Counted from the stretch's first letter, positions 23,048 through 31,770 are shown. The stretch: DNA of 64,000 nucleotides from Kitasatospora sp. MAP5-34 (GCF_029894335.1 NZ_JARXZC010000026.1:43752-107751); one strand, 5' to 3'. Numbers and translations are program-made. Notes: a model not told the origin generated them from the letters alone.

Positions 23048-24478
23048 TCAGCCCGTCCGGACGTCCCCGCGCGGGTCGACCGGTGTGAGGACGCCGAGCC
23101 GGTCCTCGACCGCCTGGGCCGCGGCCAGGCACAGGTCTTCCCGGAACGCGCGCCCGACGATCTGCACCCCGGACGGCAGCCCGTCGGCCAGACCGGTCGG
23201 TACGGCCACCCCGGGCACGCCCACGAAGCTGGTCACGGTGCACAGGCGCAGCCCCGACCCGACCCGGTCCCGCCCTGCCCGGTCGCGCGACTCCAGCCCC
23301 GGTTCGACGGGTGGTTCGGTGAACGACGGGCCGAGCAACAGCGGGTACTCGTGGAGGAATTCGGCCCAGGAGCGGCGGATGTTCAGCCAGGTGCCCATGA
23401 GTTTCATGAGTTCGTCCGCACTCGCGGGCGGGGTCCGCTGCATCGTCATCTCGATGTAGCGGTCACCGCCCTCCCCGAGCAGCCCCCGCACCACCGGCCA
23501 GGTCGGGGCGAACTCGGTCACGGTGATCCGGCCGTACGCCTCCAGCGCCTCGTCCAGTCGCGGCACGTCCGGCACCTCCCGCACGTCGTACCCGGCGTCC
23601 CGCAGGGCCTCGGCCGCAGCCGCGACGGCCGCGCGCACCGTGGGGTGGACGCCGTGCCCGCCGGGGTCCGCCACGACCGCGACCTTCACCGGCCCGGGGA
23701 GCGGCTCGCCGTACGCGGGCACCGGGACGGCCCGTGGGTCGCGCGGATCGGTGCCGGCCAGTACCTCGTACGCCAGCCGCAGATCGCCGACACTCCGGGC
23801 GAACGGGCCGTCGGTGACCAGCAGTTGGGACGCCGGGCCGGGATCGTCGGGGCCGAGGATCCGGTGGTCGGCGGGGAAGCGGCCGGTGGAGGGCTTCAGC
23901 CCCGCCACACCGCAGAACTGGGCCGGGACCCGCACCGATCCGCCGGAGTCGTTGCCCAGGCCGAGCGCGGCCATGCCCGTCGCGACGGCCACCGCGTCGC
24001 CTCCGCTCGTGCCGCCCGGGGTGCGGCCGGGGTCCCAGGGATTGGCCGTGTCGCCGAAGAGTTCGCTGCGGGTGTGCATCCCGGCCAGGATCAGGGTGGG
24101 CATGTTGCTGTGCCCGATCGGGATCGCACCGGCCGCGCGCAGCCGGGCCACCGGGGGCGCGTCGGCCGGCGCCACCAGGTCGCGGAAGCGCGGGGTGCCG
24201 AACGTGGTCGGCACACCCTCGATGGCGGTGCTCTCCTTCACCGTGAACGGCACCCCCGCGAGCGGACCCAGCTCCTCGCCCGCGGCCCGTCGCCGGTCCG
24301 TCCGCACGGCGGCCTCGCGGGCCCGCTCGGCCAGGAGTTGGGTGACCGCGTTCACCTGGGGGTTGACCTCGGCGATGCGTTCCAGGTGGCTGTCGATGAG
24401 TTCGACCGCCGAGATCTCTCCACCGCGCACCGCCGCCGCCTGCGCGGCGGCCGGCATCTTCCACAGGGCGTCCCGCAT
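23048..24478 (-). CDS. Amidase (amidase-signature family)
   Basis: A 476-residue amidase-signature enzyme with Lys in FTVKES, Ser in GGTSGGDAV and the nucleophile in GNDSGGSVR. GGAGAGG stands upstream of the ATG. It is divergent from a TetR gene and shares an intergenic region holding two palindromes, so it is the likely regulated target. It resembles, but is not a close copy of, the amidase at 16747. Substrate unknown. Confidence 0.88.
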   Translation of the reverse strand: MRDALWKMPAAAQAAAVRGGEISAVELIDSHLERIAEVNPQVNAVTQLLAERAREAAVRTDRRRAAGEELGPLAGVPFTVKESTAIEGVPTTFGTPRFRDLVAPADAPPVARLRAAGAIPIGHSNMPTLILAGMHTRSELFGDTANPWDPGRTPGGTSGGDAVAVATGMAALGLGNDSGGSVRVPAQFCGVAGLKPSTGRFPADHRILGPDDPGPASQLLVTDGPFARSVGDLRLAYEVLAGTDPRDPRAVPVPAYGEPLPGPVKVAVVADPGGHGVHPTVRAAVAAAAEALRDAGYDVREVPDVPRLDEALEAYGRITVTEFAPTWPVVRGLLGEGGDRYIEMTMQRTPPASADELMKLMGTWLNIRRSWAEFLHEYPLLLGPSFTEPPVEPGLESRDRAGRDRVGSGLRLCTVTSFVGVPGVAVPTGLADGLPSGVQIVGRAFREDLCLAAAQAVEDRLGVLTPVDPRGDVRTG

Positions 24479-24501
24479 GCTCGTACCTCTCCCCATCCAC
24501 G

Positions 24502-24523
24502 TTCCGATGCACTTGCATCGGAA
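24502..24523. promoter_or_regulatory. TetR operator candidate 1
   Basis: TTCCGATGCA and TGCATCGGAA are perfect 10-bp arms with a 2-bp spacer, 24 bases upstream of the amidase start. Confidence 0.65.
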
Positions 24524-24535
24524 CTGTAGCCTGGG

Positions 24536-24557
24536 AACCGATACGAACGCATCGAAT
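24536..24557. promoter_or_regulatory. TetR operator candidate 2
   Basis: AACCGATACG and CGCATCGAAT form an imperfect palindrome with a 2-bp spacer and the same CGATnCG half-site as the neighbouring palindrome, 34 bp away centre to centre and just upstream of the tetR start. Confidence 0.6.
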
Positions 24558-24575
24558 AACCGGAGGCGACCACAC

Positions 24576-25196
24576 ATGCCCAAGCAGGTGGACCACGAGG
24601 GCCGACGCCACCGGATCGCCGAGGCCGTCTGCCTCCTCGCCGACGAACACGGGCTGGAGGGCGTCACCCTGCGCGACGTCGCGGCCCGCGCGCAGGTGTC
24701 GATGGGCGCCGTCCAGCGATGCTTCCGGACCAAGGAGGAGATGCTCGTGTTCGCGCTCGGGCACATCGGCGAGCGGATCACCGAACGCGTGCGGGCCCGC
24801 CTCGCCGGCAGCCCGGCCCAGTCGGCTGGCACCACCCTGGGCCACGCGGTCACCGAAATCGCACTGCTCGAGGAAGAACACCGCGCCGAGGCACGGGTCT
24901 GGCTCGCCTTCGTCGCCCGAGCGGCCGTCAGCGAGCCGCTCGCCGCCACGCTGAAGACCAACTACGCGGCCCTGCAGGAGGCCTTCGCCCGCCTCGTCCG
25001 GGAAGCCGGCGCGAACGCCGAGCATGCCGTGCCCCTCGACCCGCAACGCGAGGCCCGCACCCTCCTCGCCCTCGCGGACGGTCTCACCACGCACGTCCTC
25101 ATCGGCCATCTCACCCCGCAGGAGGCGGCAGACGTCCTCCACGCGCACCTGGCCGACCTCTGGGCCCGGCCGTCCGGCCCGGTCGCGCCGGCTTGA
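24576..25196 (+). CDS. TetR-family transcriptional regulator
   Basis: A 206-residue TetR-family protein. The N-terminal helix-turn-helix spans about residues 12-58 (VTLRDVAARAQVSMGAVQRCF), and the rest is a helical ligand-binding domain. GGAGG precedes the ATG. Divergence from the amidase gene and two related palindromes between them suggest it represses both. The inducer may be an amide substrate or a product of the amidase. Confidence 0.9.
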   Translation: MPKQVDHEGRRHRIAEAVCLLADEHGLEGVTLRDVAARAQVSMGAVQRCFRTKEEMLVFALGHIGERITERVRARLAGSPAQSAGTTLGHAVTEIALLEEEHRAEARVWLAFVARAAVSEPLAATLKTNYAALQEAFARLVREAGANAEHAVPLDPQREARTLLALADGLTTHVLIGHLTPQEAADVLHAHLADLWARPSGPVAPA

Positions 25197-25225
25197 ACGC
25201 CGGAGCCGGGTGCACGAAGCGCAAA

Positions 25226-25253
25226 AGACCCCGGCAGGATTCTGCCGGGGTCT
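25226..25253. terminator. Bidirectional terminator between tetR and the lanthipeptide operon
   Basis: AGACCCCGGCAG and CTGCCGGGGTCT pair over 12 bp around a 4-base loop. On the leftward strand the stem is followed by TTTT, so it best ends the lanthipeptide operon. Confidence 0.85.
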
Positions 25254-25285
25254 CAACTTGCCGCCTCGGGCGGCCCGTAGCGGGC

Positions 25286-25483
25286 TCAGACGTCCCCGAA
25301 CTCTCCCGCGCGGACGGAGCTCACGAAGGCCGCGAACGCATCGCCGGAGAAGACCAGGGCCGGGCCGGACGGGTCCTTGGAGTCGCGGACGGGGACGATG
25401 CCGGGCAGGCCCGGGGCTACCTCGATGCACTCCCCGCCGTTGCGTCGGTGGGCAGGAGGTGCTGCTGATCGCCGTTCGGTCAT
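25286..25483 (-). CDS. DUF397 protein with replaced N-terminus
   Basis: A 65-residue protein whose last 50 residues are a clear DUF397 domain (GGECIEVAPG, PVRDSKDPSGPALVFS). The usual opening WxKSSYS is missing and replaced by a short arginine/alanine-rich segment. Its ATG overlaps the stop codon of the lanC frame (ATGA). DUF397 proteins normally follow XRE/DUF5753 regulators; here it is fused in transcription to lanC, suggesting a recombination junction. It may be non-functional. Confidence 0.65.
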   Translation of the reverse strand: MTERRSAAPPAHRRNGGECIEVAPGLPGIVPVRDSKDPSGPALVFSGDAFAAFVSSVRAGEFGDV

Positions 25484-26717
25484 ACCAGCAGCAACAAGCT
25501 GTCCCAGGTCGGCAGTTGACTGGATTCGGGTGGGTGATCGTGGTCGGTGAGGGCGAGTGCCATCCCGGCTCGTCCGGTGAGGAACCCTGGCCCTGGGGGC
25601 CTTCGGCGGACCGGTGGTGGAGGGTGATGGTGTGGAGGGCTGCTTGGTCGGCCAGCCTCCCGCAGCCGATTCGGGTGGCGGCTTGAAGGACTCCGGCGGT
25701 GCCGTGGCACAACCCCGGCCCGTCCGTGTCCCAGGTGTCGGCGGGCCGCCGGCCGAGGAGGTCGAGCGCGCGGTGGGCGTGCTGGGTGAGTGATGGGTCG
25801 GCGAGGGTTTGGCCGGCGCGGTGGAGGGCGGTCGCGATGCCGGGCGTGCCGTAGCACCAGGCGTCGCGGCGCCCGGGAATGGCGGACAGCAGGGCGGGGT
25901 CCGGGCACTGGAGCAGCTCGTGGCCGGGGAGGAGCGGCGGCCAGGAGGGACCGGGAGCTGACCAGGTCACGAGCCAGTGGGCGGCGGTCTCGATGGCGTC
26001 CCGCTGACCTGGCACGGTGACTGCGCAGGTGCGGGCGACGGCGAGCAGGGCGAGAGGACCGGCGATGCCGTGGGCCGCGCCGGTTGTCGCGCTTCCGCCG
26101 GCCGGAACGCCGCCGACTGTGGCGAGGGCGTGGTCCGGGGCGGCCAGCCACCAGCCGGGCAGGTTCCCGGCTGGGGTGGTGATCATGTAGGTGAGGGTGG
26201 TGAGCGCTGCTGTGAGGCCGGGTTCGGCCTCTTCGTGGCCGAGTTGGTGGGCGGCGAGGAGCACCCGGCCGATTCCGGCGAGCCCCTTGATGGTGTCGTA
26301 GACGGCCCAGGGCGTGCCGAGCCGGCCGTCCCGCAGGCGCTGGCGCTGGTGGGCGGCCAGTCCCTGGGCGCGAGCCGACAGCCAGGCACTCGCCCGGGTG
26401 ACTGCGGCGAGCCTGGTGCGGTCGCTCGGCAGGTAGGCGCTGCCGAGGATGAGGGAAGCGGCCAGGGCCCCGGGACCGGCATAGATCCCATCGGCGGCGG
26501 TGTCCGTAAGGAGGCGGGCGGCTGCTTCCCAGTGGCGGTCGGCCGCGCGGGCAAGGATGGGGTCGGATCGAGAGAGCACGGCGAGCAGGAGTGCGGTGCC
26601 GGGCAGCCCGTCTGCGAGCGTGCCTGCGGCGCCGGGGCGCAGTTCGGCGGTGACGTCGGCGGGGTCGGCGACGGCGTCGGCGATCTGTTCGACCAGGCGG
26701 TCCGCCGGGTCAGGCAT
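25480..26717 (-). CDS. lanC: LanC-type lanthionine cyclase, frameshifted
   Basis: Class I cyclase that closes lanthionine rings by adding Cys thiols to dehydroamino acids. The Zn-site motifs are AWCYGTPG and GLCHGTAG. Translation from the ATG at 26717 runs through both motifs and then leaves frame near 25590. The expected C-terminus (GFLTGRAGMALAL ... WDSLLLLV) continues in another frame and stops at 25480. Total length is one base short of 413 codons; one missing C in a C5 run at the break would restore it. It overlaps the dehydratase gene by 8 bases. Either a sequencing error or a real inactivating mutation. Confidence 0.85.
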
Positions 26718-29517
26718 GGCGGATCAGGTCGGTGGCGAGGGAGCGGGCCAGCTGCTCGCGTGCGGGGTCCGTGCCGAGGAGGCGGTTGCAGTGCAGGTGG
26801 ATCGCGTCAGAGGCACACAGGGGCGCGATGTCGTCGCCGAGCAGGGGTAGGTAGGCGACAAGGGCGGCTTGCCGGTTGTTCCAGGTGTTGGTCAGCCACG
26901 CTGGTACGGCTGCCGCGCGGCAGCGGGCGCGGAGAGCTTCCCGCCGGCGGCGCAGGTCGGTGGTGAGGGTGAGGGGGCGGGCGGCGTCGGGAGCGCGGAG
27001 GCCGCCTGCGATGGCGGCGGCGCAGTGGGCGGCGATGATGAGCCGGTCGTCGTCCTGGTCCGTCAGCTCGGCGAGGACCGCGAGCGTCAGGCTGCTGTCG
27101 GCGGCGAACAGCTTCTCGGCGGCGGCGACAGCCTCGGGGCCGCCGTAGCGCTGGGTCTCGGGCTGGTACGGCTGGGCGGCGAGCTGACCGTTGCTCAGGT
27201 ACTGGCGTGCCATCTCACCGGCCCAGCCGGCCAGCTCCTGCTGGACAGCCGCCAGGACATCGGGGGTCGCCTGGTAGCGCAGCCGCAGGTGTGGGCCAAG
27301 GTCCGCGGTGCTGTACCGCAGCCAGTAGAAGAGGGCGCCGTCGGGTGCGGGCGGCAGTTGGGCGAGCACTGCGTCCTGGAGGCGGACCGGGACCGGCAGC
27401 GCGAGCGACAGCCAGGTGTCCCCGGAAGGGATGGTGTCGGTGGTGCGGGGCCGGGCGGCGGCGCGCGGGTCGAAGCGCTGCTCGGCCCCGCCGCCGTGGC
27501 GCCGGTAGAGGGGGATGACGAGTTCCAGATGGTGGCGACCGTGCGGGCCCTGCACAACGCCGTTCCCGCCCAGGACTTCGGTGACGCTGCGGCATCCGCG
27601 CCGGACGCTGCGGCGCAGCAGCTCGCGGTGCTCGGGAAGGCGTAGGTCGAGCGGAAGGTGCCGGTCGCTCTCCTCGATCACCACTTCGTCCGGGACGGCC
27701 GTGGTGGTGCGGCTGCGCCAGTCCTCCAGATGCTCCAGCCAGCCCGCGCGGTGGTTGACGGCAGCGTGCAGGGCCTGGGGGAGCAGCCAGCGCTGCGGGG
27801 CCAGCACGGTGGAGCGGTAGGTGACGCGCGGGGTGTACGGGGCGTCACCGGCCGGGCCCCAGGACCAGGGGTGCCAGGGCCGTTCGTCGGCGTGCCCGAG
27901 CAGGTGGAGCAGCTGAGCTGCCGGCGGCACGAGTGAGCGGGTGATGCGGCTGAGCAGGACCGGTCGCACCTGGCGCTCCAACCGGGAGGAGTAGAGCGCG
28001 AGATGGCCCCGGCTGGTGGTCGTGATGAGGAGGTCGCGCGGGTCGAGGTCGTCACCGTCGCGTAGTGGTACGCCGATCGGAATCCGGTAGGCGGCCGCCC
28101 CGGTCTCCACGGCGAGGGCACCGGTCGCAGCGGTGAGCGGCCGGCAGACGACCTCGGCGGTCACCGGTCCCGGGCCGGTCTCCACCTTCGCGTTGAGGGC
28201 GGGCAGGTGGCGGGCGAAGCGGGCGGCGGCCGATCCGGCGTCCTGGGCCGCGTGCGGGCCCACCGCCAGCTCCAGCGGCCCGGCGGCTCCGCCCAGGACA
28301 CGGACGTGTACCTCGGCGGTGCGCGGCGGGGCTTCGTCCCGGTTGTGCGCCAGCGCCTTAACCATCTCGTTGGTCAGGTCCACGGCGTTGCTGCCGCGTG
28401 CGAGCGCTTCCGTCAGCAGGCCGATAAGCAGCCGCGAGTGCCGGTCGTCGAGGTCTGAGCCGGCACCGATGGCATCCTCCGGACCGGTCGGGCCGATCCC
28501 GACGGCCGGGTCGATGGCCTCCAGCAGGGGGACCATCCGGTGCGGTCCGTAGGTCGCGCGGAACTTGGCGGTCCACGACCGGAGCGGGGGCGTGCGGTGC
28601 CCGATGCGCCACAGCAGCTCTACCGCGCGGGCCGCCTCCGCGCCCACCACGGCGGGCAGCCGCAGGTGGGCCTGCGCGATGGTGTCGATGGTCAGCGGCC
28701 GACGGCTGGGTTGGATCGCGTCGGCCTCTTTCCGGGCAGCGCGCAGCAGCGGCAGTCGGCCGGGCCCGCCCGGCGGGTGGGCGTCCGCGTCTCGCAGCAG
28801 GTCTCGCAGGTGGAGCAGGTCCGTGCGCAGCGGGACGCTCGCGGGGAGCTTCGAGGTCAGCCACTCCAGCGGGTCGGCCGTCAGGTCGGCGGGCAGCAGA
28901 TCGGTCAGCAGCAGGCCTGTTCGGAGCATATGAACGATCGCGGTTCGGGCGGCTTGGGCGGTCGCGCCGGGCCAGCGCTCAAGTATCTCGGCGAGCACCT
29001 GTTCGGCGGGAGCACCGCCGGGACGGTCGCACCGCTCCAGAAGCCAGAGAGACAGCTCAGTAGCCCGCACGGTGCCCAACTGGGCGGTGCCGTCGGCGCC
29101 GGGGTGCTCGACCTCCAGCAGCTTCCCGCGGCGCACCGCCAGCAGGTTGGCCGTCAGGGTCAGAAGCTCCAGGACGCCCGGCGCATCGAGGCACCGGTCG
29201 GCGACGGCGGCCAGCCATCCGGGGCCCGGCAGCGTCACGCAGCGGTGCTCCTCGCCCAGACGCAGTTGGGGCTCGCCCGCCTCCAGGCGGGCGGTGGCAG
29301 CGGCGGCCCACACGCCGTGCGGGGTGGTGCGGCTGCGGGCCCGCAGCGCGTACGCGGTCCGCGTCAGCTCGGCCCGCTCGGACGGGGCGTCAAGGTCGCG
29401 CGAGGCGAGGAAGAACCCTTCGGTCAGCAGCTCTTCCCCGGCGGTCGGGTTGCTGGCCGGCAGCAGCGGAATCCGGGCCATCGCGACCGGGCCGGGTACG
29501 AGCGTGATCCTGTGCAT
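26710..29517 (-). CDS. lanB: LanB-type lantibiotic dehydratase, full length
   Basis: A 935-residue class I dehydratase containing both the N-terminal glutamylation domain (about 1-600) and the C-terminal elimination domain (about 640-930, with DTWLSLALPVP and GALFYWLRYS). It uses glutamyl-tRNA to activate Ser/Thr of the precursor and then eliminates glutamate to form Dha/Dhb. The ATG is preceded by GGGGAGGA. It lies between the precursor gene and lanC; a strong hairpin separates it from the precursor gene, probably lowering its expression relative to the peptide. Confidence 0.92.
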   Translation of the reverse strand: MHRITLVPGPVAMARIPLLPASNPTAGEELLTEGFFLASRDLDAPSERAELTRTAYALRARSRTTPHGVWAAAATARLEAGEPQLRLGEEHRCVTLPGPGWLAAVADRCLDAPGVLELLTLTANLLAVRRGKLLEVEHPGADGTAQLGTVRATELSLWLLERCDRPGGAPAEQVLAEILERWPGATAQAARTAIVHMLRTGLLLTDLLPADLTADPLEWLTSKLPASVPLRTDLLHLRDLLRDADAHPPGGPGRLPLLRAARKEADAIQPSRRPLTIDTIAQAHLRLPAVVGAEAARAVELLWRIGHRTPPLRSWTAKFRATYGPHRMVPLLEAIDPAVGIGPTGPEDAIGAGSDLDDRHSRLLIGLLTEALARGSNAVDLTNEMVKALAHNRDEAPPRTAEVHVRVLGGAAGPLELAVGPHAAQDAGSAAARFARHLPALNAKVETGPGPVTAEVVCRPLTAATGALAVETGAAAYRIPIGVPLRDGDDLDPRDLLITTTSRGHLALYSSRLERQVRPVLLSRITRSLVPPAAQLLHLLGHADERPWHPWSWGPAGDAPYTPRVTYRSTVLAPQRWLLPQALHAAVNHRAGWLEHLEDWRSRTTTAVPDEVVIEESDRHLPLDLRLPEHRELLRRSVRRGCRSVTEVLGGNGVVQGPHGRHHLELVIPLYRRHGGGAEQRFDPRAAARPRTTDTIPSGDTWLSLALPVPVRLQDAVLAQLPPAPDGALFYWLRYSTADLGPHLRLRYQATPDVLAAVQQELAGWAGEMARQYLSNGQLAAQPYQPETQRYGGPEAVAAAEKLFAADSSLTLAVLAELTDQDDDRLIIAAHCAAAIAGGLRAPDAARPLTLTTDLRRRREALRARCRAAAVPAWLTNTWNNRQAALVAYLPLLGDDIAPLCASDAIHLHCNRLLGTDPAREQLARSLATDLIRHA

Positions 29518-29545
29518 CGGTCCTCCCCTCGGGGTTCCGTCCGGG

Positions 29546-29579
29546 ACGGGTGGGTGCCCCCGCAAGGGCACCCACCCGT
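29546..29579 (-). terminator. Attenuator hairpin between lanA and lanB
   Basis: Fourteen-base arms at 29546-29559 and 29566-29579 pair perfectly around a 6-base loop, just after the precursor stop codon. A partial terminator here would keep precursor mRNA in excess over enzyme mRNA, as is common in lanthipeptide operons. Confidence 0.75.
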
Positions 29580-29585
29580 GGCGTA

Positions 29586-29753
29586 CTACAGCTGACCCGG
29601 GATCAGACAGCCGGTCGTCGCGCCCTGCGGCGGGGACTGCCCGCAGCCGTCACCGGTGGTGTCACCCTCGGTGTCGGCGTAGTTCTCGCGGATCGCGCTC
29701 AGTGCGGTGCTCTGCGGGTTGAGCTCGAACACAGTGAGAAGTTCGGTACTCAT
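29586..29753 (-). CDS. lanA: Class I lanthipeptide precursor peptide
   Basis: A 55-residue peptide. The leader carries FELN at residues 9-12, like the FxLx motif bound by LanB enzymes. The presumed core (about 28-55) has Thr28, Thr32, Thr33, Ser40, Thr46 and Thr47 with only two cysteines, Cys37 and Cys49, so two (methyl)lanthionine rings are likely. Asp35-Gly36 lies between Thr32/33 and Cys37, suiting an isoaspartate-forming methyltransferase. The second ATG is preferred because AAGGAGG abuts the first. It sits between the LanS and LanB genes. Confidence 0.85.
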   Translation of the reverse strand: MSTELLTVFELNPQSTALSAIRENYADTEGDTTGDGCGQSPPQGATTGCLIPGQL

Positions 29754-29791
29754 GTGCATCCTCCTTCCAACGCTCGGCCAGGGATGGTGCG

Positions 29792-29814
29792 CCCGGTCCC
29801 CTGCGGGGACCGGG
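29792..29814 (-). terminator. Hairpin between lanS and lanA
   Basis: CCCGGTCCCC and GGGGACCGGG form a perfect 10-bp stem with a 3-base loop, between the methyltransferase stop and the precursor start. It may terminate part of the upstream transcript or stabilise the 5' end of lanA mRNA. Confidence 0.65.
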
Positions 29815-29829
29815 AGTTCGGAGGGAGCG

Positions 29830-31029
29830 TCAGACGCTCCAGGCCAGCACCATGGGCGGGCCGGGCCGGTCCAGCACGCGTCCTGCGGCCATGGCGGCGG
29901 GGCCGGTGCCCTCGGCGTAGACATGAAGCACGGGCCCGGTGCCGCCGCGGTGCTCGCTGTCCCATTCCTTCATCCGGTCAACGACCTCGTCGGCCAGCCT
30001 GCGGTCCGGGCCGTGGAGAACGACTCCGTACTCGTAGCGGGCGCTCTGCCCTTCGGCGGGGCGCATCGTCACGTAGGCCAGGGACGTGGAGGTCCAGGTG
30101 GCCGGGGTGCCGCCGGGCAGTACCGTCACCGATGCCTGCCGGTCGGTCAGCAGGCGTCCATAGTTGTCGAGCGCAGTGGCGAGCCAGAGGTCCACCACGG
30201 GCCGGGTCTGCTCGCTGGCGCCCACCACGATGCCCGTCCAGCACTCGGTCCGCTCTCCGGTCAGAGCTGTGGTCAGTGCGCCGTGCTCGAGTTGCTGGAT
30301 GCCGTCCACGTGCAGCCGCACCCCGGGTGCCAGCTCGATCGTCTCGGTCGCGTTGGCGCCCTCGCCACGCATCCGGACGAAGCCGCAGGGCAGCCAGCCG
30401 CCGCCGGACCAATGGCCGTCGCCCGCCGGTGTCAGGGAGACCAGGCGGCCCAGGCCGCGCACTCGAACCGGCGCCACGAGGACCCCGTCGGCGGCCAGCT
30501 GCTCCAGCCAGGCCGGCGCGATGGCGGGTGCCTGCACGGTCACCGTGATCCGGTCGTACGGGGTGGCGTCCGCCACGCCGTGCGCGCCATCGCCGGTCAC
30601 CAGACGGACCGCGCCGTCCAGGCCCGCCGCCTTGAGGCACAGGCGTGCGCGGTCGATCACGGCCGGGTCGATGTCGATACTCGTCACCGCGCCCTCGTCG
30701 CCGACCATTTGGCATAGGAGCGCGGCGTTGTAGCCCCCCGAGCCGATCTCCAGCACCGAGTCCCCGGGGCGCGGGTGCAGGTACTCCAGCATCGCCGCGA
30801 CCAGCCACGGAGCGCTGACCGAGCTGACGGGGCGCCCCTCGTCGTCGCGGTCCGTGAACACGGAGTCGTCCTTGTAGGCATCGGCGATGGCGACACCCGG
30901 CAGGAAGAGGTGGCGAGGTGTCGCGGCGAACGCCTCGGCGACTTCCTGGGTGGTGATCCTTCCGGCCCGTTGCAGGTCGCCGACTAGGCGCTCGTTCAGC
31001 TCGGTGGCTGCACTGATCGTGTCGTTCAT
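29830..31029 (-). CDS. lanS: LanS_A-type O-methyltransferase (protein isoaspartyl methyltransferase-like)
   Basis: A 399-residue protein. Residues about 20-210 match protein-L-isoaspartate O-methyltransferase, with motif I VLEIGSGGYNAALL and YDRITVTVQAPAI downstream. The C-terminal 190 residues are an extension seen in the lanthipeptide-associated form. In characterised LanS_A systems the enzyme methylates an Asp side chain in the modified peptide, giving a succinimide and then isoaspartate. The ATG MNDTISAA is chosen; an upstream extension is low-complexity. It is the first gene of the lanthipeptide operon and so pairs with the Asp-Gly in the precursor. Confidence 0.85.
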   Translation of the reverse strand: MNDTISAATELNERLVGDLQRAGRITTQEVAEAFAATPRHLFLPGVAIADAYKDDSVFTDRDDEGRPVSSVSAPWLVAAMLEYLHPRPGDSVLEIGSGGYNAALLCQMVGDEGAVTSIDIDPAVIDRARLCLKAAGLDGAVRLVTGDGAHGVADATPYDRITVTVQAPAIAPAWLEQLAADGVLVAPVRVRGLGRLVSLTPAGDGHWSGGGWLPCGFVRMRGEGANATETIELAPGVRLHVDGIQQLEHGALTTALTGERTECWTGIVVGASEQTRPVVDLWLATALDNYGRLLTDRQASVTVLPGGTPATWTSTSLAYVTMRPAEGQSARYEYGVVLHGPDRRLADEVVDRMKEWDSEHRGGTGPVLHVYAEGTGPAAMAAGRVLDRPGPPMVLAWSV

Positions 31030-31154
31030 CCGCTCGCTCTCTGGTGACAGGGGCCCGACGGCGGGACATGCCCGCTGAGTTTGCCAAAGGCGCCACTCTC
31101 GCGGGCTGTTTCCGGACAACCACTGTGCGTACTAACGAGGCGGTTGTGATCTGT

Positions 31155-31196
31155 GGTGGTCGGGGCTGCGGCGTCGTTGACGCAACCCCGACCACC
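31155..31196 (-). terminator. Hairpin downstream of the ATPase gene
   Basis: Eleven-base arms GGTGGTCGGGG and CCCCGACCACC pair perfectly, with an inner TGCG/CGCA stem. It lies between the stop of the HATPase gene and the start of the lanthipeptide operon and insulates the latter. Confidence 0.65.
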
Positions 31197-31245
31197 GGGT
31201 GGGCACGGGACGGCGTTGAAGTGCGGTGGTCTCGGGGCGCGTCGG

Positions 31246-31770
31246 TCATCCCGCACGCCCCAGCCGGATGGTCCGGCCGCCGGTTCCGGTCCATAAGGAG
31301 GTTTCGGGCGGGGCCTCGGGCCCGCACTCGAACCACACCGTCTTCCCGGCAGAGGTGCCGTCGGCTCTTCGCACCGTCAGCGGGATCACGCCCCATCGGT
31401 TGGCCAGGGCCTGGAGCAGCTCAAGACCCCGGCCGCTCTCGGCGGACGTGGAGCCCTGCTGGCGCTGGGGAATCCGGGGGTCGGCGTCCTGCAACTCGAG
31501 TCGTACGGCCTCGCCAGTCCACTGCGTGGTGAGGGTGCTCGGCTTGCCGGTGTGCAGCACAGCGTTGGCGATGACCTCGCCCGCGCACACCGCCACATCG
31601 GCCAACCGGTCGGGGGAGAAGGGCAGTTGCCAGCCCTTGATCCCGTCGATGACGGCCCGCCGCGCCTTGGAGGCTTCGTCCAGGGTCGGAGCGACGTGCA
31701 GGACCAGTCTCAGCGGCTGGCGATGAACAAGCTGAGCGCCCGGTTGGGCAGGGCACAGTGACTCGGGCAT
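31246..31770 (-). CDS. HATPase_c (anti-sigma/AbaA-like) ATP-binding protein
   Basis: A 174-residue GHKL-type ATPase with the N-box in GEVIANAVLHTG and a G-box in SGRGLELLQALANRWG. Such proteins act as serine kinases/anti-sigma factors or as members of whiJ/abaA-like loci. It is divergent from an XRE/DUF5753 gene followed by DUF397, the typical three-gene arrangement. The start MPESLCPAQ has GGGGG upstream. An inverted repeat lies in the shared upstream region. Confidence 0.85.
   Translation of the reverse strand: MPESLCPAQPGAQLVHRQPLRLVLHVAPTLDEASKARRAVIDGIKGWQLPFSPDRLADVAVCAGEVIANAVLHTGKPSTLTTQWTGEAVRLELQDADPRIPQRQQGSTSAESGRGLELLQALANRWGVIPLTVRRADGTSAGKTVWFECGPEAPPETSLWTGTGGRTIRLGRAG

Noticed and set aside
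16747..24478. The two amidase genes considered as a recent duplication
   Set aside because: They share only family motifs; lengths and intervening segments differ clearly.
23463..26717. A single leftward frame of more than 1000 codons
   Set aside because: Only its first third is lanC; after the frameshift it runs antisense through the tetR gene and out of frame through the amidase gene.
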